From Streptomyces pactum (GTDB lineage Bacteria; Actinomycetota; Actinomycetes; Streptomycetales; Streptomycetaceae), in NCBI RefSeq assembly GCF_002005225.1, contig NZ_CP019724.1, positions 4,342,501 through 4,406,500 on the forward strand: a stretch of 64,000 nucleotides of DNA. Reading direction: 5' to 3'. Position 1 is the first letter of the stretch. Each line of letters opens with the position of its first letter. The translations under genes were made by a program, and so were the position numbers. Positions 26,916 to 34,447 of this stretch are shown here, one piece after another. The notes beneath the pieces are model-generated. The model saw nothing but the letters and a program-made list of their open reading frames with translations. It was not told the DNA's origin and made no database searches.

Positions 26916-28682
26916 ATGGGTGAGGTCTTCGCGGGCCGGTACGAGCTGGTCGATCCGATCGGCCGGGGCGGGGTCGGTGCCGTCTGGCGTGCCTGGGACC
27001 ACCGCCGCCGGCGGTATGTGGCCGCCAAGGTGCTCCAGCAGCGGGACGCGCACTCGCTGCTGCGGTTCGTACGCGAACAGGCGATGCGGATCGACCACCC
27101 GCATGTGCTCGCGCCCGCTAGCTGGGCCGCCGACGACGACAAGGTCCTGTTCACCATGGACCTGGTCACGGGGGGCTCACTCGTCCACCTGGTCGGGGAC
27201 TACGGCCCCCTGCCGCCCGCCTTCGTCTGCACCCTCCTCGACCAGCTCCTCGCGGGGCTGGCGGCGGTGCACGCGGAGGACGTCGTGCACCGTGACATCA
27301 AGCCCGCCAACCTGCTGCTCGAAGCGACCGGCACGGGCCGGCCCCGGTTGCGGCTGTCCGACTTCGGCATCGCGATGCGGCTGGGCGAGCCCCGGCTCAC
27401 GGAGACCAACCTCGTGGTGGGAACGCCGGGTTATCTCGCGCCGGAGCAGATGATGGGCGCGGAGCCGGACTTCCCGGCCGACCTGTTCGCCGTGGGCCTG
27501 GTCGCCCTGTACCTGTTGGAGGGGGCGAAGCCGGACGCCAAAACGCTGGTGCAGTACTTCGCCGAGCACGGGACGCCGCCCGCGCCGCCGGGAATCCCCG
27601 AGCCGCTGTGGCAGGTCGTGGCGACGCTGGTACAGCCGGACCCGCCGGCGAGGTTCCGCACCGCCACGGGGGCGCGCAAGGCACTGGCCGCGGCGGCCGA
27701 GCTGCTGCCGGAGCCCGGCCCCGACGACGAGCTGATCGAGATCTTCGACCAAGTCGGCCCGCTGCCCACGGGGTTCGGCCCCGACGGGCCGCTCAGGCAG
27801 GCATCGGGGGTGGACCGAACCCCGAGGGACCCACGACGACCGCTCGGACCGGATGCGGGAGCGGGCGCGGGCGCGGCCGCGGGCTCGGGCGCGGGCTCGG
27901 GCTCGGGCGCGGGCTCGGGCCGTACGCCGTCGGCCCCAGACCTCACGCCATCACCCCCGGACCCCACGCCATCGACCCTGGGGCGTGCTCCAACCCCTGC
28001 GGACGGCACGTCGGTTCCAGACCGGATGCCGCCCGCGCCAGACACCTGGCCGGTGCCGGGCCGGAAGCCGTCCGCCCCCGGCGGCATCCCGGTCCCGGAC
28101 CAGACACCGTCAACCCCCGGCGGCATCCCGGTCCCGGACCAGACACCGTCAACCCCCGGCGGCGTGCCGGGCCAGGCCGATCCGCCGCACCTCACCCACA
28201 CGCCGCCCGTCCCGGACGGCGCCCCGTTCCCCCACAACCACACACCGCCCGCCCCGGACGGCGCCCCGTCGGTGTCGCCTGCCCGACCCGCGCACCCGTC
28301 CGCCATGTCGGAGACCGGCAGTTTCCATCTGCCTCCCCCGCAGCCGACCGTCACCTCCCCGCCGGCGTCCGGCCCTCCGCAGGCGCACGCGCAGACCCCG
28401 GTCGTCCCGGACGGCCCGCAGTACCGGCGGCCCCCGGGCCCGCCACCGCTCCCCGCCCACGCACTGGCACCGGCCCCGCAGCAGCGAGCCGACGTGCCCA
28501 CCGCCTCGTACACCGCTCAGAGCCCGCCGTCGCGGCGGCCCTCCGGCCAGCCGTATCCGCAGCACCGCGCGGCACGGCGGCGGCGCCGCTCCGGTGGCCC
28601 TCCGGCCAGGGTGGCGGTCCCGCTCCTGCTCCTCGCGCTGGCCTGCTACGCCGTGGGCTTCTGGGCCCTGACCCGTATCTGA
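26916..28682 (+). CDS. Ser/Thr protein kinase with Pro-rich linker and C-terminal membrane anchor
   Basis: 588 residues. The kinase domain (8-265) has GRGGVGAVW, ATP-binding Lys38, HRDIKPANLL (Asp127), SDFGIA and GTPGYLAPEQ. A 280-residue linker is extremely rich in Pro, Ala, Gly and Ser; it includes an AG/SG low-complexity run and two copies of a 13-residue unit (PGGIPVPDQTPST). A hydrophobic helix at the extreme C-terminus (about 568-588) ends at the membrane without an external sensor domain. This differs from PknB, so any signal must be sensed inside the cell or in the membrane. It is convergent with the next gene, only 13 bases away. Confidence 0.92.
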   Translation: MGEVFAGRYELVDPIGRGGVGAVWRAWDHRRRRYVAAKVLQQRDAHSLLRFVREQAMRIDHPHVLAPASWAADDDKVLFTMDLVTGGSLVHLVGDYGPLPPAFVCTLLDQLLAGLAAVHAEDVVHRDIKPANLLLEATGTGRPRLRLSDFGIAMRLGEPRLTETNLVVGTPGYLAPEQMMGAEPDFPADLFAVGLVALYLLEGAKPDAKTLVQYFAEHGTPPAPPGIPEPLWQVVATLVQPDPPARFRTATGARKALAAAAELLPEPGPDDELIEIFDQVGPLPTGFGPDGPLRQASGVDRTPRDPRRPLGPDAGAGAGAAAGSGAGSGSGAGSGRTPSAPDLTPSPPDPTPSTLGRAPTPADGTSVPDRMPPAPDTWPVPGRKPSAPGGIPVPDQTPSTPGGIPVPDQTPSTPGGVPGQADPPHLTHTPPVPDGAPFPHNHTPPAPDGAPSVSPARPAHPSAMSETGSFHLPPPQPTVTSPPASGPPQAHAQTPVVPDGPQYRRPPGPPPLPAHALAPAPQQRADVPTASYTAQSPPSRRPSGQPYPQHRAARRRRRSGGPPARVAVPLLLLALACYAVGFWALTRI

Positions 28683-28695
28683 GTCCGGGCCTCCA

Positions 28696-30216
28696 TCAGG
28701 CCCTGCCCGGCCCGCGCCGTGCCGCCGCCGTCCACACCCCCAGGCCCAGGAGCAGCAGGCTGCCGGTGCCGATCCCGCCCACGGCGACCGCCTTCATGGC
28801 GAGGTCGCCGTCCGCGTCATCGCCCACCGGCGCGGCCGCCCGGTCCTGTGCCGAAACTTCGAAGACGCCCTTCGGCTCGGGCTCCCCCGCGTACTCGGGG
28901 CCGCTCTGCGCCGTTCCGCCGAGCCGTACGCGCAGCGTCAGCCCGAAGGGGCCCTCGCCGAAGTCGTCGGCCACTTGGGCCGCGAGGTGCACCACGAGGT
29001 AGTAGGAGCCGGCGAACCGCATCGCGCCGGCCTGACCGTCGGTGGCGTACCGGTTGGCGTAGGACACCGGTGGCAGGGGAGCGAGGCCGACCGACGCCGG
29101 GCGGCCGGTGTAGCCCCGCGCGGTGTCGTCGACCTCGCCGCGGACGGGGTTGTGGAGCGCCAGGTACAGGGCGCTGGTGGCGTAGCCGGAGCCGGCACCG
29201 GAACCGCCGAGTTCGGCGGTCGCGTACAACTGGCGGCCCCAGTCGACCGGAACCTTGTAGAAGAGGGTCTGTCCGGGCCGGATGTCGTCGCGCCAGACTC
29301 CCTGCCCGACGGGGGTGGCGTGGGCGAAACCGCCGCCGCCCGGGCGTCGTTGCGGCTCGCCGGTGAGGGGCTGGGGGGAGGCTGAGTCCCAGGCCTCGGG
29401 TGCGGTGGTCGCGCCGGTCCGCTCCGGGCGCGGTTCGGTGACGGCGGTCAGCTCCAGGTCCCAGGCCCCGGGCGGGGAGTCCTGGGGCCGGGACCGCTCG
29501 ACCGCGACGTAGTAGGTGCCGGGGTCCTGGCACCGGGTCTCGCCGGAGGCGATCTCGCGCAGGCCCCGGGCGGTGACGGGGCGAGGGCTGTGGGCGGCGC
29601 CGAAGGTCGCGCTGTCGGAGGAGCAGGAGCCGCCGTCGGCGTCCTGTACGGAGACCCGGATGCCGTCGATGGCGGTGACCTCGCCGTCGGCGCCGGGTAC
29701 GGCGGTGACGGAGACGTAGGCGTCCGAGGCGGCGTCGAGTTCCAGGCGGTAGTAGCGAGTGCCGGCTCTCGGCAGGGAGCTGCGGTACGTGGCGCCGGGC
29801 TCCAGGCGTACGGCGTCCGAGGCGCCGCTCGCGCCCTCGATCCGCCGGGCCCCCTCGGCGAAGGCGTAGCCAGGGGGCGCACCGGCCGCGACCGCCGCAC
29901 CGCCGGGCAGGGCGGCGGTCACCGCCAGTACGACGGCCCCGACCGCCCACCGCACGGACGTAGGCGATCGGTCCGGGTTTGATCCGGTACGCCCGGCCCC
30001 GGCACGCCGTGATCCGGTACGCCCGGGGCCGCCGTCGGCGACCGCGAGGATCTTCACGCCCGTACGCCCTGTTCCGTTACGCCCTGCGCCCTTACGTCCC
30101 GCGCCGGTACGCCCTGCCCCGGCACGCCCTGATGCGGTACGTCCTGATGCGGCACGCCCCGACCCGGTAAGCACCGACCCGGCGACCCGCCAAGCCGTAC
30201 ACCACCGCCCCATCAC
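28696..30216 (-). CDS. Exported membrane-anchored protein of unknown function
   Basis: About 506 residues if started at the GTG at 30216 (ggggtgg upstream); an ATG at 30213 and later GTGs are alternatives. A repeat-derived lead of about 85 residues (GRTGAGRKGAGRNG-like) precedes a signal sequence (AVGAVVLAVTAALPGGAAVAA), so the true start may be further in. The exported part has two similar beta-rich segments around YYRLELDAASDAYVSVTAV and TLFYKVPVDWGRQLYATAEL, resembling pre-peptidase C-terminal-type domains. A C-terminal transmembrane helix with RRGPGRA after it anchors it. I do not recognise a catalytic motif. Confidence 0.75.
   Translation of the reverse strand: MMGRWCTAWRVAGSVLTGSGRAASGRTASGRAGAGRTGAGRKGAGRNGTGRTGVKILAVADGGPGRTGSRRAGAGRTGSNPDRSPTSVRWAVGAVVLAVTAALPGGAAVAAGAPPGYAFAEGARRIEGASGASDAVRLEPGATYRSSLPRAGTRYYRLELDAASDAYVSVTAVPGADGEVTAIDGIRVSVQDADGGSCSSDSATFGAAHSPRPVTARGLREIASGETRCQDPGTYYVAVERSRPQDSPPGAWDLELTAVTEPRPERTGATTAPEAWDSASPQPLTGEPQRRPGGGGFAHATPVGQGVWRDDIRPGQTLFYKVPVDWGRQLYATAELGGSGAGSGYATSALYLALHNPVRGEVDDTARGYTGRPASVGLAPLPPVSYANRYATDGQAGAMRFAGSYYLVVHLAAQVADDFGEGPFGLTLRVRLGGTAQSGPEYAGEPEPKGVFEVSAQDRAAAPVGDDADGDLAMKAVAVGGIGTGSLLLLGLGVWTAAARRGPGRA
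29985..30180. repeat. Degenerate tandem repeats of a 15-16-bp unit
   Basis: Variants of cggtacgccctgccc recur about ten times between 29985 and 30180, interrupted near 30025-30055. They lie inside the upstream part of the secreted-protein frame and encode its Gly/Arg/Thr-rich lead. Confidence 0.7.
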
Positions 30217-30351
30217 CCGCCACCCCTCGCGTTCACCGGCACTGTCGCCGCCGCCCGGACCGGACCGTGGCCCATCCTGCCGCGCGCCCCAAGCTTCCGC
30301 GCCCCCGCACGGGATACCGGCCACGGATATCGGCAACGGAACCCGGGCAAC

Positions 30352-30381
30352 ACAAAACCCCGACCGTATGACGGCCGGGGT
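30352..30381 (-). terminator. Terminator after the DLW-39 gene
   Basis: An 11-bp stem (accccggccgt and partner, one mismatch) with a three-base loop, followed on the minus strand by TTTTGTG. Confidence 0.85.
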
Positions 30382-30408
30382 CTGCTCAGGACCGGATATC
30401 GGTCGTAC

Positions 30409-30537
30409 TCACGAACCCGTGGGCACGGAGTCAGTCGCCTCCGTCCACAGATCCTGCTCGGCGCGATCCGCCTGGATCTGGCGGTACACGAGGAGCCCGC
30501 CGATGGCGGCCAGTGCGACCAGGAGAAGCTTCTTCAC
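30409..30537 (-). CDS. DLW-39 family small protein
   Basis: 42 residues from the GTG at 30537 (VKKLLLVALAAIGGLLVYRQ). One N-terminal hydrophobic helix is followed by a charged tail containing the DLW tripeptide (AEQDLWTEATDSVP), the name-giving motif of this actinobacterial family. The function is unknown. In other actinomycetes it lies near gyrA and the Ile/Ala tRNAs, as here in a broad sense. A longer open frame upstream is not family-like. It has its own terminator. Confidence 0.9.
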   Translation of the reverse strand: MKKLLLVALAAIGGLLVYRQIQADRAEQDLWTEATDSVPTGS

Positions 30538-30875
30538 CGCGCTACCTCGTCTTTCCTTGACGTAGGGGACCTCTGGCGCCCGACTATACACACCGGCCGA
30601 TACCGATCGGTGACCTGTGTCGGCGGCCAACTCCCCGCCGTCAGAGCCCAATAAGAGCGGACGAAGCTGTTCCGATCGGAGGGTGATCACACCCTGACGG
30701 AACGTGACTTTTGCCCGACTCTCTACCGCCTAGGCACCTTTTCCGGCCTCTTGCGGCCATCCGGGTGGTGTTCATCTGAACATCCACGCGCCACGGGCGT
30801 CGGTCCACCACTTCGCGGCGCACATACACATCATGAGGAAAGTACGCAAATCGCCCAACCCGAAAGTGAGGGGTT
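30538..30875. other. Divergent intergenic region
   Basis: About 340 bases between DLW-39 and the small secreted protein. A short inverted repeat ggccgataccgatcggt-like lies at 30594-30612, and the sequence from 30690 to 30860 is relatively AT-rich and likely holds both promoters. No gene was seen. Confidence 0.5.
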
Positions 30876-31253
30876 ATGGCCCGGAACAAGGTCATGACGC
30901 TGTGGACCACCATCGTCACCGCCTTCCTCGCGCTGTGCACGGCGCTCGGACTCATCACGACGACCGCCTCCGCGGCCGTACCGCAGACCCGAACGCACAG
31001 CAACAGCGACAGCGCCTCCCCCGAGGCGGCACCCGCGGCGGCGGCACCCTGGTCCTGGTCACGTACCGGCTCCCTGCCCCCCACGATGAAACAGCGCATC
31101 CGCGCCGAGGCCCACGGCAAGGCCCCCAACTGCCGCCACCGTCCGGTCGCCGACGCCGCCGCCACCGCGGCCACCGGCCTCCTGTGCGACGACACCGCGG
31201 AATCGCCGGTCCGGCACACCACCGCCCAGCACACCGAGCCACTCCAACGCTGA
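30876..31253 (+). CDS. Small exported protein (possibly DUF6344)
   Basis: 125 residues. A clear Sec-type signal peptide opens the protein: MARNKVMTLW, then a hydrophobic stretch ending TTASAA, with cleavage predicted near residue 34. The mature part is short, Ala/His/Ser-rich, with two cysteines (in NCRH and LLCDD) about 20 residues apart that could form a disulfide. I have a weak memory of this N-terminus as DUF6344 in Streptomyces. A gaggggtt ribosome site precedes the ATG. Function unknown. Confidence 0.78.
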   Translation: MARNKVMTLWTTIVTAFLALCTALGLITTTASAAVPQTRTHSNSDSASPEAAPAAAAPWSWSRTGSLPPTMKQRIRAEAHGKAPNCRHRPVADAAATAATGLLCDDTAESPVRHTTAQHTEPLQR

Positions 31254-31571
31254 GCGGCCCGGCACGCGCCCGGCACCCGCCGCGCCGCCCACGCCGCCCG
31301 AACCCGACGTCACGGCGATCTGCGTACAGCAGCACACGCGAGAAACGGCCCGGCCGCTCGACAGAGCAGCCGGGCCGCCGCCGTGTCCGGAAACCCCCCT
31401 CATCAGGACCTCTTGAGAGTGGCTAGGCTCAATCCACACCACGACCAAGCCCGGATCCCGGCCCGCCGGACCACGGCCGAGCCGCATCGCGGCAGACCCG
31501 GATCCCCGGCCGGGCTCGGTCCCCCGACTCGGGTACGCAGCCCGAGAACGGACAGGAACCGGTGACTGCCA
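31254..31571. other. Intergenic with terminator
   Basis: About 320 bases. It holds the terminator of the small exported protein (31346-31377) and, around 31415-31435, cttgagagtggctaggctca, which looks like the promoter that once served the GntR fragment. No gene was seen. Confidence 0.5.
31346..31377 (+). terminator. Hairpin terminator after the small exported protein
   Basis: cggcccggc pairs with gccgggccg across a 14-base loop. Confidence 0.7.
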
Positions 31572-31688
31572 GTGCCAAAGGCGTACGAAGTGATCGCGGA
31601 CGACCTGCGCCGCTCCATCCGCGAGGGTGAGCGGGAGCCCGGCGACCGCACCGAACCGCTCTCCACCACTCGTCTGGAAAGGTGGTGA
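31572..31688 (+). pseudogene. N-terminal fragment of a GntR-family regulator
   Basis: 38 codons beginning VPKAYEVIADDLRRSIREGE then PGDR, the standard start of the winged-helix domain in Streptomyces GntR regulators (split here; the phrase continues into unrelated residues and stops at TGA). The recognition helix and the whole effector domain are missing. The reading frame ends seven bases into the glycosyltransferase frame, so a deletion has probably brought the two together. Confidence 0.75.
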
Positions 31689-32464
31689 GTGCCGCCGTGA
31701 GCAGGCGCGTCATCATCGTCACGGCCGTCCACGGCCCCTCCGCCCCCTTCCTTCCGGAGGCCCACGCGTCGTTGTGCGCGCAGGAGCTGCCCGCCGGCTG
31801 GGAGTGGTGCTGGGTCATCCAGGAGGACGGGCGGACGGACGACGTCCGGCCGCACGTACCCGACGACCCGCGCGTCGTCTTCCGGCAGGGACGGCCGGGA
31901 CAGCAGGGCGGCCCGGGTGTGGCCCGCACGCTGGCCCTGGCCCACGCGGACGGCGAGTACGTGAAGATCCTGGACGCCGACGACCAGCTTCCGCCCGGTG
32001 CCCTGGCCCGCGACCTGGCCGCCCTCGAGGCCGATCCGACGCTCGGGTGGGCGACGTCCCGGGTCCTGGACCTCCTGCCCGACGGTTCCACGAACGGTTT
32101 CCCGGGCGACCCGGACCACGGGCCGATCGAGCGCGGGGAGGTGCTCGACTACTGGAGGGCGAACGGTTTCCGCGCCCAGGTCCACCCGGCGACGCTCCTG
32201 GTACGGCGCGATCTGCTGCTCGCGCTCGGCGGTTGGATGGCCCTGCCCGCTTCCGAGGACACGGGCCTGCTGTTGGCGCTCAACTGCGTGAGCCGGGGTT
32301 GGTTCTCCGAGGAGGTGGGCCTGCTCTACCGCAAGTGGGAGGGCCAGGTGACCGGCCAGGCCGCCCATGTGGACCCCGCCGAACGCGACGCGCGGATGAC
32401 GGTCGTGGAAGGGAGGGCGCGGGCGCTGGCGTCCTTCGGGTGGCGCTTCCCCGCCGGAGCCTGA
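31682..32464 (+). CDS. Family 2 glycosyltransferase
   Basis: 260 residues from the GTG at 31682; GTGs at 31685 and 31697 (VSRRVIIVTAVHG) are equally possible. The GT-A fold is shown by the N-terminal VIIVTAVHG strand, the nucleotide-sugar region EWCWVIQEDG, GGPGVARTLALAHADG, and the DXD-type motif in KILDADDQLPPGAL. A later W with PASEDTGL fits the acceptor site. There is no membrane helix. It transfers a sugar to an unknown acceptor. It faces the FkbM methyltransferase gene across 160 bases of tandem repeats, and a GntR fragment precedes it. Confidence 0.9.
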   Translation: MVSAAVSRRVIIVTAVHGPSAPFLPEAHASLCAQELPAGWEWCWVIQEDGRTDDVRPHVPDDPRVVFRQGRPGQQGGPGVARTLALAHADGEYVKILDADDQLPPGALARDLAALEADPTLGWATSRVLDLLPDGSTNGFPGDPDHGPIERGEVLDYWRANGFRAQVHPATLLVRRDLLLALGGWMALPASEDTGLLLALNCVSRGWFSEEVGLLYRKWEGQVTGQAAHVDPAERDARMTVVEGRARALASFGWRFPAGA

Positions 32465-32572
32465 AGATCGCGGTCGGGAAGTCGCGCGAGTCGGGAAGTC
32501 ACGCGATTCGCGGAGACCGAGGGCGTCGGGGAGACCGAGGGCGTCGGGGAAGTCGAGGGAGCGGTCGGGGCA

Positions 32573-32630
32573 GCGGTCAGGACTGCGGTCAGGACTGCGG
32601 TCAGGACTGCGGTCAGGACTGCGGTCAGGG
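32573..32630. repeat. 12-bp tandem repeat, four full copies plus a partial
   Basis: The unit gcggtcaggact is repeated from 32573 to 32620 and a fifth copy starts at 32621. The TCA in that last copy (32625-32627) is the stop codon of the FkbM gene read on the minus strand. A second degenerate 17-bp repeat (ggagaccgagggcgtcg) lies at about 32513-32550. Confidence 0.9.
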
Positions 32631-33626
32631 CAGCGTCTCCGCATCGACCCGGGAGAAGACCAGGTCGCTCTCCTCGACGACGGGCCCCCGCCAGCGGACC
32701 GGCACTCCGGGCTCACCGGGCATGCCCATCACGCCGCCCAGCGCCGCGGGGTAGCTCTCGGGCGCGTAGTCGTTGGCCAGCCGGTAGACGTGGAAGCCGG
32801 CGTCGCGCATCACCGTCAGAAGTTCGTCGATGGAGTCCCCGAGCCGGGCCATGCGCTCCGGCGCCACCTCGACGCTGATCTCCGCGTCGGGCCGAAGGCT
32901 GCCCAGCATCGGCGCCAGCCCGCGGACGACGCTCCCCTCCGCGCCCTCGACGTCGATCTTGATCACCCGGGCGTTCGCGATCTCCGCCGGATGGAGGAGC
33001 TCCGGCAGCGGCCGTGCCTCGACCTCGAAGGTGGACTCCGCCGGGCCGTCGTACGGGACGATGCTGTTCGCACCCATGTTGTGTGAGCTGGCGAGGACGA
33101 AGGTCAGCTTCCTGCGGCTGTCGGAGACGGCGGCGTTGAGCGCGCGGATGTTCCGGCAGCGGTTGAGCCGGCCGTGCCGCTCCAGGCGACGGTGGAAGAC
33201 GGGGGAGGCCTCGATCGCGACGACCCGGCCCGCGTCGCCGACGAGCTGCGCCGCGAGAACGCTGAAGACGCCGATGTTGGCCCCGACGTCGACGAATCCG
33301 TCGCCCGGTCGCAGCCGGCGCCGCAGCCAGGCCGTCAGGTGCGGCTCCCAGGCGCCGAACAGGTACAGGTACCGCTGGATGAGGTCCTGGGTGTCCACGG
33401 CGAACCGGGCGCCGGAACGCACTCTGACGACTCTGCGGCGGGGGTGCTCGCGCAGATGGGGGTTCAGCCACCGCGCGGCGAGCGCCGCCTTCCCGAACGT
33501 GCCGGGGGCGCTCCGCACGTAACGGCTGCCGAGCGTGACCAGGGCCTCGGTCACGGCCACGGGAACACCCGGTCCCCCTCGGACACGCGGCCCCGCTCGG
33601 CCCCTCATCGCTCCCCCGGCACTCAC
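32625..33626 (-). CDS. FkbM family methyltransferase
   Basis: 333 residues from a GTG at 33626; an ATG at 33608 preceded by gggggag is a good alternative. The AdoMet-binding core reads DGFVDVGANIGVFSVLAAQ (motif I), VVAIEASP (acidic post-I residue), LNAAVSD and VIKIDVEGAEGSVVRG, the FkbM hallmark. FkbM enzymes usually O-methylate sugars or polyketide hydroxyls. An N-terminal helical extension of about 80 residues is normal for the family. It lies downstream of a ferredoxin gene on the same strand, across the 18-bp repeats, and its stop codon lies inside a tandem repeat. Confidence 0.92.
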   Translation of the reverse strand: MSAGGAMRGRAGPRVRGGPGVPVAVTEALVTLGSRYVRSAPGTFGKAALAARWLNPHLREHPRRRVVRVRSGARFAVDTQDLIQRYLYLFGAWEPHLTAWLRRRLRPGDGFVDVGANIGVFSVLAAQLVGDAGRVVAIEASPVFHRRLERHGRLNRCRNIRALNAAVSDSRRKLTFVLASSHNMGANSIVPYDGPAESTFEVEARPLPELLHPAEIANARVIKIDVEGAEGSVVRGLAPMLGSLRPDAEISVEVAPERMARLGDSIDELLTVMRDAGFHVYRLANDYAPESYPAALGGVMGMPGEPGVPVRWRGPVVEESDLVFSRVDAETLP

Positions 33627-33728
33627 CGCTCCACCGACACTCCCTGCTCAACAGGCACTCAATGCTCCACAAACACTCAGTGCTCCGCCGACACTCAGTG
33701 CTCCACCGACACTCAGTGCTCCGCCGTG
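33621..33728. repeat. 18-bp tandem repeat, six copies, overlapping two genes
   Basis: Six adjoining 18-base units from 33621 to 33728, from actcaccgctccaccgac to actcagtgctccgccgtg. The right-hand unit is the 3' end of the ferredoxin gene with its stop codon; the left-hand unit contains the FkbM GTG. On the minus strand each unit carries ggtggag or ggcggag followed by a TGA or similar triplet. Confidence 0.92.
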
Positions 33729-33907
33729 ATGGTGATCGCGGCGGAGGGGCATCCCTCGACCGCCTCGCGCACCCGGGGCGTGTCGACCGCGTTCTCGCGT
33801 CCGGGTATCACGGCACCCAGGCCGTCCACCTGGGTGAAGACGGACGGGGCCCGGTGGACGCAGTCGCCGGAGCCATAACACTGCTCAGGGTCGACGGAGA
33901 TCCTCAT
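33713..33907 (-). CDS. 3Fe-4S ferredoxin
   Basis: 64 residues. The cluster ligands follow the single 3Fe-4S pattern: Cys10 and Cys16 in CYGSGDC and Cys53 in CPSAAI; the middle position of the usual four-cysteine set is Gly or Ser, as in Streptomyces ferredoxins that feed cytochromes P450. It passes single electrons to a partner. No P450 or ferredoxin reductase gene is present in the window, so the partner is unknown. Its stop codon forms part of the 18-bp repeat array. It is upstream of the FkbM gene and probably cotranscribed. Confidence 0.94.
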   Translation of the reverse strand: MRISVDPEQCYGSGDCVHRAPSVFTQVDGLGAVIPGRENAVDTPRVREAVEGCPSAAITITAEH

Positions 33908-34447
33908 TCACACTCCAGCGGCGTTCGAATCGGAACCATCACGACGTGCCTGCCCGCGGATCGCCGCGCTGAATCCGCCCTGTTCGCCTGCCCAGGTCGA
34001 TGTTGCCCGGCGGTGACGACGCCGTCGAGGGGACCGCCGCCCACCGCTCACCGACCGCCTCGGTCGCCTCACCGCCCGATCGCCGTGGCCCTCCCACCGG
34101 CCACCGCGGTCGTCCGCGCCGTCGGCATGGTTCGGCACCGGTCCCTCCCCTCGTGGGGACCGGAGCCAAGCCATGCCGACGGCGTGTTGTACGCGGTACC
34201 GGACCGGATCGGGAGGGAGGTGCCATCGAAAGCTGACCGAGAACGTGCGGCCTCACGGGGTGGCTCTGCAGGCACTGGGCCGCTGACCTGTCCGGGGGTC
34301 GGGCGGGCGACTCGCCACTGCGACGTGATCCTGCCAGTCGGGGTCGCCGACGGGGAGGTTCCGGAGCAGCGGCCAGGACGTAGCCGCAGGTCAGCCATAT
34401 AGAGTGAGTTTTCCGGTCCGGACGTCCAGGTGCGGGGGAAGTAAGGA
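33908..34447. other. Divergent intergenic region with a long inverted repeat
   Basis: 540 bases between the ferredoxin and the STAND NTPase. It holds the inverted repeat at 34117-34184 (listed separately). Near 34398-34404 catatagag could be the -10 box of the NTPase gene. No gene was seen. Confidence 0.55.
34117..34184. repeat. Long imperfect inverted repeat
   Basis: The arms gtcggcatggttcggcaccg and (reverse) gtcggcatggcttggctccg continue on both sides, giving about 27 paired bases with three mismatches around a loop of about 12 bases. It is longer than a typical terminator here and lacks a T-run. Confidence 0.85.

Noticed and set aside
30538..30875. A riboswitch or small RNA upstream of the small exported protein
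   Set aside because: Only a short inverted repeat was seen; no known riboswitch core could be recognised.
32573..33728. Short tandem repeats considered as a CRISPR array
   Set aside because: The repeats are contiguous with no unique spacers, the units are 12-18 bp, and no cas gene is present.
33713..33907. The ferredoxin as part of a natural-product cluster
   Set aside because: No P450, synthase or transporter gene occurs within 10 kb on either side.
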